A stretch of 36,854 nt of DNA, taken from the NCBI GenBank assembly GCA_900549405.1, contig URNZ01000014.1, positions 1-36,854 of the forward strand, read 5' to 3'. A program made the position numbers and the translations under genes. Below, in pieces: positions 8,671 to 15,564 of this stretch (its first letter is position 1; each line of letters begins with the position of its first letter). Under the pieces are notes generated by a model. It ran no database searches. It was given only the letters and a program-made list of their open reading frames with translations, and was not told where the DNA came from. Origin of the DNA: an uncultured Eubacteriales bacterium (GTDB taxonomy: Bacteria > Bacillota > Clostridia > Oscillospirales > Oscillospiraceae).

Positions 8671-9843
8671 TCAGTGGTGGAACAGTCTTACGCCCGTAAA
8701 TGCCATGACCATGCCGTATTTGTCGGCGGTGGCGATGACCTGGTCATCCCGGATGGAGCCGCCGGGCTGGACGATGTACTGCACGCCCGATTTATGGGCG
8801 CGCTCCACGTTGTCGCCGAAGGGGAAGAAGGCGTCGGAACCAACGGTCACACCGGACTGCCGGGCGATCCAGGCGGTCTTCTCCTCCTGGGTGAGGACGG
8901 GAGGCTTTTCCGTGAAGATGGTCTGCCACACCCCGTCGGCCAGCACGTCGTCGTGCTCCTGGGAGATATACAGGTCGATGGCGTTGTCCCGGGCAGGGCG
9001 GCGGATGTCGGGCAGGAAGGGCAGGGAGAGGACCTTGGGGTGCTGGCGCAGCCACCAGATGTCCGCCTTGTCCCCGGCCAGACGGGTGCAGTGGATGCGG
9101 CTCTGCTGTCCGGCCCCCACGCCCAGGGTCTGGCCGTTTTTCACGTAGCACACCGAGTTGGACTGGGTATACTTCAGCACGATCTGGGCCAGCAGCATAT
9201 CGTTTTTGGCCTGCTGGGACAGCTCCTTGTGCTCCGTGACGATGTTTTGCAGCAGCTCCTCAGTGATGGCCAGGTCGTTATACCGCTGCTCGAAGGTCAC
9301 GCCGAAGATGGTCCGGCGCTCCACCGGGGCGGGGGTATAGTCCGGGTCGATCTGGACCACGTTATAGCCGCCCTTCTTCTTGGTGCGGAGGATGGCCAGG
9401 GCCTGGTCGGTGTAGCCGGGGGCGATGACGCCGTCAGACACCTCCTCGGCCAGCACCCGGGCGGTGGCCTCGTCGCACACGTCGGACAGGGCGGCCCAGT
9501 CGCCGAAGGAGCACAGCCGGTCAGCCCCACGGGCACGGACATAGGCGCAGGCGATGGGGGACAGGTCCCCCGCCGGGGCGAAGTAAATTTTCCGCTCCAC
9601 GTCAGTCAGGGGCTGGCCCAGGGCGGCCCCGGCGGGGGAGACGTGCTTGAAGGAGGCGGCGGCGGGCAGGCCGGTGGCCTTTTTCAGGGCCCGCACCAGC
9701 TGCCAGGAGTTCAGGGCGTCCATAAAGTTGATGTATCCCGGGCGGCCATTGAGTACCTCCAGGGGCAGCTCCCCCTGGTCCATGGACAGGCGGGCGGGCT
9801 TTTGGTTGGGGTTGCAGCCATATTTCAGTTCCAGTTCCTTCAT
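8671..9843 (-). CDS. purH: AICAR transformylase, free-standing (PurH C-domain type)
   Basis: A 390-residue protein equivalent only to the formyltransferase part of bifunctional PurH. It converts AICAR to FAICAR with 10-formyl-THF. The start MKELELKYGCNPNQKPA, the FKHVSPAGAA catalytic Lys-His segment and the C-terminal GSIRDDQVIATADKYGM are AICAR transformylase hallmarks. The usual ~200-residue N-terminal IMP cyclohydrolase domain is absent. The ATG has GGGAGG upstream, and the preceding gene (16 bases away) is a PurO-type cyclohydrolase, which supplies the missing ring closure. The two-gene pair replaces ordinary PurH. The gene lies downstream of a ZTP riboswitch, and ZMP is its substrate. 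Confidence 0.95.
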   Translation of the reverse strand: MKELELKYGCNPNQKPARLSMDQGELPLEVLNGRPGYINFMDALNSWQLVRALKKATGLPAAASFKHVSPAGAALGQPLTDVERKIYFAPAGDLSPIACAYVRARGADRLCSFGDWAALSDVCDEATARVLAEEVSDGVIAPGYTDQALAILRTKKKGGYNVVQIDPDYTPAPVERRTIFGVTFEQRYNDLAITEELLQNIVTEHKELSQQAKNDMLLAQIVLKYTQSNSVCYVKNGQTLGVGAGQQSRIHCTRLAGDKADIWWLRQHPKVLSLPFLPDIRRPARDNAIDLYISQEHDDVLADGVWQTIFTEKPPVLTQEEKTAWIARQSGVTVGSDAFFPFGDNVERAHKSGVQYIVQPGGSIRDDQVIATADKYGMVMAFTGVRLFHH

Positions 9844-9858
9844 GGTCTGTCCCTCCCG

Positions 9859-10569
9859 TCAGTTATGCTTGTTGATGATGACGCTGTCCCGGCTGCCGGT
9901 GCGGACGTCGATCATGCTCACATAGAGAGAAACTTTATTGTCCTCGTTCAGGCTGGCCCACAGCTTTTTGGCCCATTCCTGGGCAGAGAGCTGGGGAATG
10001 GCCACCCGGCGGGGTTCCCCCTCAAAGGAGGGCAGGGGATTCACGTCCTCCTGATAGGTGTGGATGAAGTGGCCCACCCCGGGGGCGGCGTGGTCATACT
10101 CGAAGAAATAGCGGCAGCAGCAGTCCGGGTCCCCGTCCAGGCTTTTCAGAATGGACAGGTTATAGGTGCAGTCGGGCTTCACCACGCCGGAGATGCGGGG
10201 GGTGAAGTTGGGGCCGTCCGGCTCGAAGGCCCGGGTGTTCAGGGCGTGGCGATAGCAGTGGCCCTGCTGGATGTGGTCCCGGATGGTGTCCGTCTGGTCG
10301 CCGTTGGTGACCACGGTCATGCCGTTGGGCAGAATGCGCACGGGGTGATAGATGATGAGGGAGGGGTCGGTCATCTTGCTCTCGTCAAAGGCCCGGGTGC
10401 GGATGCCGTCCTCAGTCTCCTCGAAGATGCGGTTGCGGCTGTTTTCGCTGCGGCCCATGATGAAATAGGCCACGGCCACTTTATCGTTGTCAGGGGTGCG
10501 GCCCAGGACGATGCCCCGGCCGGGGTAGGTATGCTGGGTGAGATACTGCTCCAGATCCAGCAGCTTCAT
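9859..10569 (-). CDS. purO: IMP cyclohydrolase, PurO family
   Basis: A 236-residue protein that fits the PurO-type IMP cyclohydrolase family, first characterised in methanogenic archaea, which closes FAICAR to IMP. Supporting stretches are the N-terminal TYPGRGIVLG, YFIMGRSENSRNR, the TNGDQTDTIRD segment, and a middle region containing FTPRISGV. The assignment rests on recognition of the family pattern plus context: it directly precedes an AICAR transformylase that lacks the cyclohydrolase domain. The ATG at 10569 is preceded by GGAGG. It is unrelated in fold to the bacterial PurH cyclohydrolase, so this is non-orthologous replacement. It is the first gene after the ZTP riboswitch. Confidence 0.88.
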   Translation of the reverse strand: MKLLDLEQYLTQHTYPGRGIVLGRTPDNDKVAVAYFIMGRSENSRNRIFEETEDGIRTRAFDESKMTDPSLIIYHPVRILPNGMTVVTNGDQTDTIRDHIQQGHCYRHALNTRAFEPDGPNFTPRISGVVKPDCTYNLSILKSLDGDPDCCCRYFFEYDHAAPGVGHFIHTYQEDVNPLPSFEGEPRRVAIPQLSAQEWAKKLWASLNEDNKVSLYVSMIDVRTGSRDSVIINKHN

Positions 10570-10590
10570 TGGTCATTCCTCCAGTTTCAA

Positions 10591-10638
10591 AGAATCAAAC
10601 AGGGCGCACCAACCCCGTGAAGGAGGTTCGGTGCGCCC
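10591..10638 (-). terminator. Terminator-like expression platform of the ZTP riboswitch
   Basis: On the minus strand GGGCGCACC (10638-10630) pairs perfectly with GGTGCGCCC (10610-10602), with an extra AACC/GGTT inner helix. A T-rich but interrupted TGTTTGATTCTTT follows. The first arm overlaps the 3' GGGC of the aptamer, as expected for competing folds. Confidence 0.7.
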
Positions 10639-10705
10639 AGACGGTCGGCAGAATGCACAGGCGATGCTCCCCGTGGTCTGTTCCACTTCCGTCAGTTACA
10701 CCGCG
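10635..10705 (-). promoter_or_regulatory. ZTP (pfl-type) riboswitch aptamer
   Basis: The minus strand between purN and purO carries the conserved blocks of the ZTP/pfl aptamer in order: CTGACGG, a GTGG/CCAC hairpin (10683-10686 with 10673-10676), the near-invariant GGGGAGC directly after it (10672-10666), a variable linker, then CCGACCGTCTGGGC ending at 10635. CGG of the first block pairs with CCG of the last. ZTP/ZMP riboswitches commonly control folate and purine formyl-transfer genes. Here the regulated genes would be purO, the AICAR transformylase and purD. Identification is from memory of the consensus, with no covariance search. Confidence 0.85.
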
Positions 10706-10716
10706 TGTTTGGGTTG

Positions 10717-11352
10717 TTAAAAAGACTTGTCCAGAATGCGGACGGTGCGGCCCTCTACCACCAGGCGGTCCTGGCAGAAGAGGGACACGGCCAGGGGCAG
10801 CAGCTTCCACTCGCACTGCTCCATGATCCGCCGCTGCAATACCTCCGGCGTATCGTCGGGCAGGACCTCCACCGCCTTTTGCAGGACGATGGGTCCCCCG
10901 TCGCACTCCGGGCTAACGAAGTGGACGGTGGCCCCGGACAGCTTGACGCCGTAGGCCAGGGCCTTCTCGTGGACGTGGAGGCCATAGCAGCCCGGTCCGG
11001 CGAAGGAGGGGATCAGGGCGGGGTGGATGTTCAAAATGGCGTTGGGGAAGGCCTGGACCATCTCCTCGGTGAGGATGGTCATAAACCCGGCCAGCACCAC
11101 CAGCTGAATGTCCAGCTCACGGAGCTTGTCCACCAGGGCCACGGTCATGGCCCGGTTGGAGGGATAGTCCTGCCGGGCGAGGACATAGCCGGGGATGCCC
11201 GCCTGTTTGGCCCGCTCCAGGGCATAGGCCTCGGGGGAGGAGGAAATCACGGCGGTGATGGAGCCGTTTACGATCTCCCCCCGGCCCTGGGCGTCGATGA
11301 GGGCCTGGAGATTGGTCCCGCCGCCGGAGACCAGAACGGCGATATGCTTCAT
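10717..11352 (-). CDS. purN: Phosphoribosylglycinamide formyltransferase
   Basis: A 211-residue folate-dependent GAR transformylase (10-formyl-THF donor), the third step of purine synthesis. It has the N-terminal KHIAVLVSGGGTNLQ, the catalytic region FMTILTEEMV..NIHPALIPSF and GATVHFVSPECDGGPI with the essential His/Asp. The ATG at 11352 overlaps the purM TGA by one base (TGATG), so translation is coupled; a GTG one codon earlier is possible. Its stop lies only 12 bases before the ZTP aptamer, so it is outside the switch's control unless by message decay. Confidence 0.97.
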   Translation of the reverse strand: MKHIAVLVSGGGTNLQALIDAQGRGEIVNGSITAVISSSPEAYALERAKQAGIPGYVLARQDYPSNRAMTVALVDKLRELDIQLVVLAGFMTILTEEMVQAFPNAILNIHPALIPSFAGPGCYGLHVHEKALAYGVKLSGATVHFVSPECDGGPIVLQKAVEVLPDDTPEVLQRRIMEQCEWKLLPLAVSLFCQDRLVVEGRTVRILDKSF

Positions 11353-12395
11353 CACACCAGCTCCACGCCGTCTGCCCCGGCGACCACCTCGCCAATGGCA
11401 TAGGCGCTCTCACCGGCGTCAGCCAGGACGGACAGGGCCTGCTGGGCCTGGTCAGCGGGCAGGGCCAGGATCATGCCGATGCCCATGTTAAAGGTGTTGT
11501 ACATGTCCCGCTCGGGGATGTTCCCCTTGTCCTGGATCAGCTGGAAGATGGGCAGCTTGGGGAAGGAGGACAGCTGGATGCGGGCGGTGAGACCGTCGGT
11601 CATCATGCGGGGCACGTTCTCGTAAAAGCCGCCGCCGGTGATGTGGCTGACGGCGTGGATGTCCACCCCGGCCTTCAGCAGGGCCTTGATGGCCTTGACA
11701 TAGATGCGGGTGGGGGTGAGCAGGGTCTCGCCCAGGCTCTTGCCCCCCAGCTGCTCCACGGGGGAGGTGAGGTCGGCGTGCTCCACGTCCAGCACCTTGC
11801 GCACCAGGGAGAAGCCGTTGGAGTGGACGCCGGTGGAGGCCAGACCGATGAGGGCGTCGCCCTGGGCCAGGCGCTTGCCGTCGATGATCTTCTCCTCGTC
11901 CACGATGCCCACGGAGAAACCGGCCACGTCATAGTCGTCATCGGGCATCAGGCCGGGGTGCTCGGCGGTCTCGCCGCCCACCAGGGCACACTCAGACTGG
12001 CGGCAGCCCTCGGTGATGCCGGTGACGATCTCGGCGATGCGGGCGGGGTCGTTCTTGCCGCAGGCGATGTAGTCCAGGAAGAACAGGGGGGCCGCGCCGC
12101 CGCAGATGATGTCGTTGACGCACATGGCCACGCAGTCGATGCCGATGGTGTCGTGCTTGTCCATCAGCTGGGCCAGGCGGAGCTTGGTGCCCACGCCGTC
12201 GGTGCCGGAGACCAGCACGGGCTTTTTCATCCCGGCCACGTCGGGGGCGAACATGCCGCCGAAGCCGCCCAGGGTGCCCATGACGCCGGGGATATAGGTG
12301 GACTCGACCATGGGCTTGATGCGCTCCACCGACTCGTAACCGGCGGTGACGTCCACGCCGGCGGCGGCGTAGGACTCGGAATGGGAGTTCTTCAT
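11352..12395 (-). CDS. purM: Phosphoribosylformylglycinamidine cyclo-ligase
   Basis: A 347-residue AIR synthetase that closes FGAM to AIR with ATP. It has the PurM signatures SGTDGVGTKLRLA, CVNDIICGGAAPLFFLDY, GGETAEHPG and GLASTGVHSNGFSLVRK. The ATG at 12395 has GGAGG 8 bases upstream; seven further upstream codons are excluded for lack of a site. It is transcribed after purF across a 63-base gap holding a perfect 14-bp hairpin, and is coupled to purN by a one-base stop/start overlap. Confidence 0.97.
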   Translation of the reverse strand: MKNSHSESYAAAGVDVTAGYESVERIKPMVESTYIPGVMGTLGGFGGMFAPDVAGMKKPVLVSGTDGVGTKLRLAQLMDKHDTIGIDCVAMCVNDIICGGAAPLFFLDYIACGKNDPARIAEIVTGITEGCRQSECALVGGETAEHPGLMPDDDYDVAGFSVGIVDEEKIIDGKRLAQGDALIGLASTGVHSNGFSLVRKVLDVEHADLTSPVEQLGGKSLGETLLTPTRIYVKAIKALLKAGVDIHAVSHITGGGFYENVPRMMTDGLTARIQLSSFPKLPIFQLIQDKGNIPERDMYNTFNMGIGMILALPADQAQQALSVLADAGESAYAIGEVVAGADGVELV

Positions 12396-12422
12396 GTTGA
12401 AACCTCCAAAAATCATATTAGA

Positions 12423-12453
12423 TGGTTTTCCACCCCAGCGGGGTGGAAAACCA
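12423..12453. other. Hairpin between purF and purM
   Basis: A perfect 14-bp stem with a 3-nt loop (12423-12436 with 12440-12453). No T run follows on the minus strand, so it is more likely a message-processing or stability element than a full terminator. Confidence 0.7.
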
Positions 12454-12458
12454 GAAAA

Positions 12459-13883
12459 TCACTCTTTACCGCTCCAGCAGTAGGTGCAGACCTTGTCCCG
12501 GTCAATGCCGATGGCGTCCAGCAGGCCGTCCAGAGACTGGAAGCCCAGGGAGTCGAAGCCGAACTTTTCGCAGATGGTCTTGAGCATGCACTGGCCCCGC
12601 TGGGTGCTGGCGTCGGCATACTCGTCCAGGTGCTTCTGGCCCTCGTCCCCCTCCAGCTCCTGCACGGTGCGGCGGGCCAGCAGCTCCATCTCGGAGTTGC
12701 TGCTGGAGAAGTTCAGATACTTGCAGCCATACATGATGGGCGGGCAGGCGGAGCGCATGTGGACCTCTTTCGCGCCGCTCTCATACAGAAATTCCACCGT
12801 CTCCCGCAGCTGGGTGCCCCGGACGATGGAATCGTCCACGAACAGCAGCTTTTTGCCCTGGATCAGCTCGGGCACGGGGATCTGCTTCATCTTGGCCACC
12901 TGGTTGCGCACATTCTGATTGGTGGGCATAAAGGACCGGGGCCAGGTGGGGGTGTATTTCACGAAGGGGCGGGCAAAGGGCACATGGCTGGCGTTGGCAT
13001 AGCCGATGGCGTGGGGCAGGCCGGAGTCGGGCACGCCGGCCACATAGTCCAGGTCCTGGGCCACGCCCCGGGCCTTGTCATCCTGGGCCATGCGCTCGCC
13101 GTTGCGATAGCGCATGACCTCTACGTTCACGCCCTCGTAATTGGAGTTGGGGTAGCCGTAGTAGGACCAGAGGAAGGCACAGATCTTCATGTCCTTCCCC
13201 GGCTGGGACAGGGTCTGCCAGCCGTCGGCAGTGACCTTTACGATCTCACGGGGGCCCAGCTCGTGGGAATCCTGATAGCCCAGCTTGTGATAGGCGAAGG
13301 ACTCGAAGGAGACGCAGCAGCCCTCGTCGTTCTTGCCGATGAGCACGGGCAGACGGCCCAGCCGGTCACGGGCGGCAATAATTTCGCCCTTATCGGTGAG
13401 GATGAGCAGGGTGAGGGAGCCCTGGATCATCTCCTGGGCGTGGAGAATGCCGGAGACCAGATCGTCCTTCTGGTTGATAAGGGCGGCGGCCAGCTCGGTG
13501 GCGTTCACCCGGCCGGAGCTCATGGCCATGAACTGGTGGCCGTGGTCGGAGAAATAGGTCTGGATCAGCTCGTCGGCGTTGTTGATGATGCCCACCGTGG
13601 AGATGGCATACAGACCAAGGTGGGACCGCACCAGCAGGGGCTGGGGGTCGGTGTCACTGATGCAGCCGATACCGGCGCAGCCGTGAAAGTCGGCCAGGTC
13701 CCGCTCGAACTTGGTGCGGAAGGGGGTGTTTTCGATGTTGTGGATCTGGCGCTGAAAGCCGTCCTTCTCATCGAACATGATCATGCCGCCCCGGCGGGTG
13801 CCCAGGTGGGAGTGGTAGTCCACTCCGAAGAAAATATCAAGGGTGACATCCCGCTGAGAGACGGCCCCAAAAAAACCTCCCAT
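12459..13883 (-). CDS. purF: Amidophosphoribosyltransferase-like protein lacking the catalytic Cys
   Basis: A 474-residue PurF homologue, the first committed step of purine synthesis (PRPP to phosphoribosylamine). The phosphoribosyltransferase half is intact: the PRPP loop VDDSIVRGTQ, VPDSGLPHAIGYA, and a C-terminal CTYCWSG resembling the Fe-S ligand region of Bacillus-type PurF. The glutaminase half is eroded. The protein starts MGGFFGAVS, where ordinary PurF exposes Cys1 in CGxxG. The RYST and NGN glutamine-site motifs read CISD and INN. The start is secure (GGAGGT before the ATG, no upstream in-frame Cys). It may use free ammonia or a partner glutaminase, or a second PurF may exist elsewhere. 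Similar Cys-less forms are, from memory, also found in Bacteroidetes. It sits between purC and purM with 22-base spacing. Confidence 0.9.
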   Translation of the reverse strand: MGGFFGAVSQRDVTLDIFFGVDYHSHLGTRRGGMIMFDEKDGFQRQIHNIENTPFRTKFERDLADFHGCAGIGCISDTDPQPLLVRSHLGLYAISTVGIINNADELIQTYFSDHGHQFMAMSSGRVNATELAAALINQKDDLVSGILHAQEMIQGSLTLLILTDKGEIIAARDRLGRLPVLIGKNDEGCCVSFESFAYHKLGYQDSHELGPREIVKVTADGWQTLSQPGKDMKICAFLWSYYGYPNSNYEGVNVEVMRYRNGERMAQDDKARGVAQDLDYVAGVPDSGLPHAIGYANASHVPFARPFVKYTPTWPRSFMPTNQNVRNQVAKMKQIPVPELIQGKKLLFVDDSIVRGTQLRETVEFLYESGAKEVHMRSACPPIMYGCKYLNFSSSNSEMELLARRTVQELEGDEGQKHLDEYADASTQRGQCMLKTICEKFGFDSLGFQSLDGLLDAIGIDRDKVCTYCWSGKE

Positions 13884-13905
13884 GTGTTACCTCCCTGCTG
13901 TCGGC

Positions 13906-14616
13906 TTACTTGCCCATCAGACGGCGGGCCATCTCCTGATAAGCGCCCTCCACGTTGCCCAGGTCCCGGCGGAAGCGGTCCTTGTCCAGCTTCTCGCCGG
14001 TCTTGGCGTCCCAGAAGCGGCAGGTGTCGGGGCTGATCTCGTCGGCCAGGACGATGGTGCCGTCGGCGGTCTTGCCGAACTCTAGCTTAAAGTCCACCAG
14101 GGTGACGCCGCACTCCAGCAGGGTCTTCTTCAGGAAGTCGTTGACCTGGAAGGCATACTTCTTGATCAGGGCGATCTCGTCCCAGGTGGCCAGCTTCAGG
14201 GCCACGGCGTGATAGCTGTTGATCAGGGGGTCGTGCAGGTCGTCGTTCTTATAGGAGAACTCGATGGTGGGCTCGGCGAACACGATGCCCTCCTTCACGC
14301 CATAGTTGCTGGCAAAGTGACCGGCGGAGATGTTGCGCACGATGACCTCCAGGGGGACGATGGAGACCTTCTTCACGGCGGTCTCACGCTCGCTCAGCTC
14401 CTGGACAAAGTGGGTGGGTACGCCGGCCTTCTCCAGCTGCTGCATCAGGAAGTTGGTCATCTGGTTGTTGATGGCGCCCTTGCCGGTGATGGTGCCCTTC
14501 TTCAGGCCGTCAAAAGCGGTGGCGTCGTCCTTATAGGAGACGATGACCACGTTGGGGTCCTCGGTGGAATAGACCTTCTTGGCCTTGCCCTCGTACAGCT
14601 GCTCGACTTTCTTCAT
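13906..14616 (-). CDS. purC: SAICAR synthetase
   Basis: A 236-residue enzyme that ligates aspartate to CAIR with ATP. Visible motifs are [10 protein letters not shown] at the N-terminus, [16 protein letters not shown], the central [12 protein letters not shown], and [23 protein letters not shown]. The ATG at 14616 is chosen because AAGGA stands 8 bases before it; the in-frame ATG three codons upstream lies inside that site. It follows purE after about 90 bases that contain one GTAGGGGC palindrome. Confidence 0.97.
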   Translation of the reverse strand: MKKVEQLYEGKAKKVYSTEDPNVVIVSYKDDATAFDGLKKGTITGKGAINNQMTNFLMQQLEKAGVPTHFVQELSERETAVKKVSIVPLEVIVRNISAGHFASNYGVKEGIVFAEPTIEFSYKNDDLHDPLINSYHAVALKLATWDEIALIKKYAFQVNDFLKKTLLECGVTLVDFKLEFGKTADGTIVLADEISPDTCRFWDAKTGEKLDKDRFRRDLGNVEGAYQEMARRLMGK

Positions 14617-14670
14617 GTGAAACATCCTTTCCCTATTTATATCTCTTGATATCGCATTGATGTCTATTCG

Positions 14671-14694
14671 GTAGGGGCGGATATCATCCGCCCG
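14671..14694. repeat. GTAGGGGC palindromic repeat, single copy
   Basis: GTAGGGGCGGATATCATCCG, continuing to CCCG, forms a hairpin between purE and purC. It is the same family as 8587-8653 and 17444-17470: conserved GTAGGGGC edge, variable core. Confidence 0.7.
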
Positions 14695-14706
14695 CTGGGA
14701 TCATCT

Positions 14707-15198
14707 TTAGTCCAGCTCCGCCTGGAGCTTGGCCTCTTTCTCGGCGATCTGCCGGGCCATCTTCTCCCGGGCGGCATCCAGCTTGGCAGCCAGGTCGTCG
14801 TCGGCCACGGCCAGGATCTGGGCGGCCAGCACGGCGGCGTTCTTGGCCCCGTTCAGGGCCACGGTGGCCACGGGGATGCCGCTGGGCATCTGCACGGTGG
14901 CCAGCAGGGCGTCCAGTCCGTCCATAGCGCCCCCCTTCATGGGGATGCCGATAACGGGCAGGGTGGAGTTCCCGGCAAAGGCCCCGGCCAGGTGGGCGGC
15001 CATACCCGCCGCACAGATCATGACACCAAAGCCATTGGCGCGGGCGGAGCGGGCAAACTCCGCCGCCTGGGCGGGGGTGCGGTGGGCGCTGAGAATGTGG
15101 GCCTCATAGGGGATGCCGAACTCCTTTAACTGGGCGCAGGCCCCCTTGACCACGGGCCAATCGGAGTCAGAGCCCATAATGACGGCGACTTTTTTCAT
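14707..15198 (-). CDS. purE: N5-carboxyaminoimidazole ribonucleotide mutase
   Basis: A 163-residue class I PurE that interconverts N5-CAIR and CAIR. It carries the family start VAVIMGSDSDWPV, then SAHRTPAQAAEFA, the AGMAAHLAGAFAG loop and the PVIGIPMKGGAMDGLDALLATVQMP region. AAAGGAGAG precedes the ATG. It is the first enzyme gene of the operon. No purK is present in the window. Transcription appears to start upstream of a 27-codon ORF and must pass an intrinsic terminator 43 bases before this ATG. Confidence 0.96.
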   Translation of the reverse strand: MKKVAVIMGSDSDWPVVKGACAQLKEFGIPYEAHILSAHRTPAQAAEFARSARANGFGVMICAAGMAAHLAGAFAGNSTLPVIGIPMKGGAMDGLDALLATVQMPSGIPVATVALNGAKNAAVLAAQILAVADDDLAAKLDAAREKMARQIAEKEAKLQAELD

Positions 15199-15241
15199 GT
15201 GATCTCTCCTTTCAACTGGCTCCCCCGGTTTGAAACGGGAG

Positions 15242-15279
15242 AAAAAGCGTCAGGCTGCCTGGGCACAGACAGCCTGACG
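15242..15279 (-). terminator. Intrinsic terminator (attenuator candidate) in the pur leader
   Basis: Minus-strand CGTCAGGCTG (15279-15270) pairs perfectly with CAGCCTGACG (15257-15248), 12-nt loop, followed by CTTTTTC. It lies between the leader small ORF and purE, with no second promoter visible before purE. Confidence 0.88.
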
Positions 15280-15287
15280 GAGCGTGT

Positions 15288-15371
15288 TCAATGAGTTTTG
15301 GGCATGTTGCGTCCCTGCCGGTGGGTGCAGTGGTGACACAGAAACACGAAAGAGCGGAAACGGTGGGCCAT
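15288..15371 (-). CDS. 27-residue leader small ORF upstream of the pur operon
   Basis: ATG at 15371 to TGA at 15288 encodes a basic peptide, MAHRFRSFVFLCHHCTHRQG followed by RNMPKTH, with a CHHC cluster, five His and four Arg. AAGGAGG stands 8 bases before this ATG, one of the best ribosome binding sites in the window; an ATG two codons and one base earlier is out of frame and too close to it. A sigma-70-type promoter lies 41 bases upstream of the ATG and a strong terminator starts 9 bases after the stop. It may be a regulatory leader peptide for purE and downstream genes, or an independent small protein. I do not recognise it. Confidence 0.65.
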   Translation of the reverse strand: MAHRFRSFVFLCHHCTHRQGRNMPKTH

Positions 15372-15411
15372 TGCGCATACCTCCTTCACAGAAACGGCAA
15401 CTTAGGTTCTT

Positions 15412-15440
15412 ATTTTAACGAAAATTGACGAACTTTGCAA
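15412..15440 (-). promoter_or_regulatory. Promoter of the pur leader/operon
   Basis: Minus-strand TTGCAA (15435-15440), a 17-base spacer and TAAAAT (15412-15417). Confidence 0.78.
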
Positions 15441-15564
15441 GGGATATCGGCGATTTTGTCGCCTTGCACAAGAAGAAAGAGCCATGATGGGAGATTGTTG
15501 TAGTTCAACATGGAAAGTGGTCCGCGGCTATACCAAAAGGGTGATAGGAGCGGCTTTGTCCAGG

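Noticed and set aside
8644..10620. Long plus-strand open frame opposite the AICAR transformylase and purO genes
   Set aside because: It mirrors the real minus-strand genes, is Gly/Val/His-rich with low-complexity composition, has no ribosome binding site and matches no family. High GC makes antisense frames stay open.
11643..14036. 797-codon plus-strand frame across purM, purF and purC
   Set aside because: It spans three well-identified minus-strand genes and has the composition of an antisense shadow.
15199..15440. Guanine/adenine riboswitch before purE
   Set aside because: None of the purine aptamer core sequences are present; the region is better described as promoter, small ORF and terminator.
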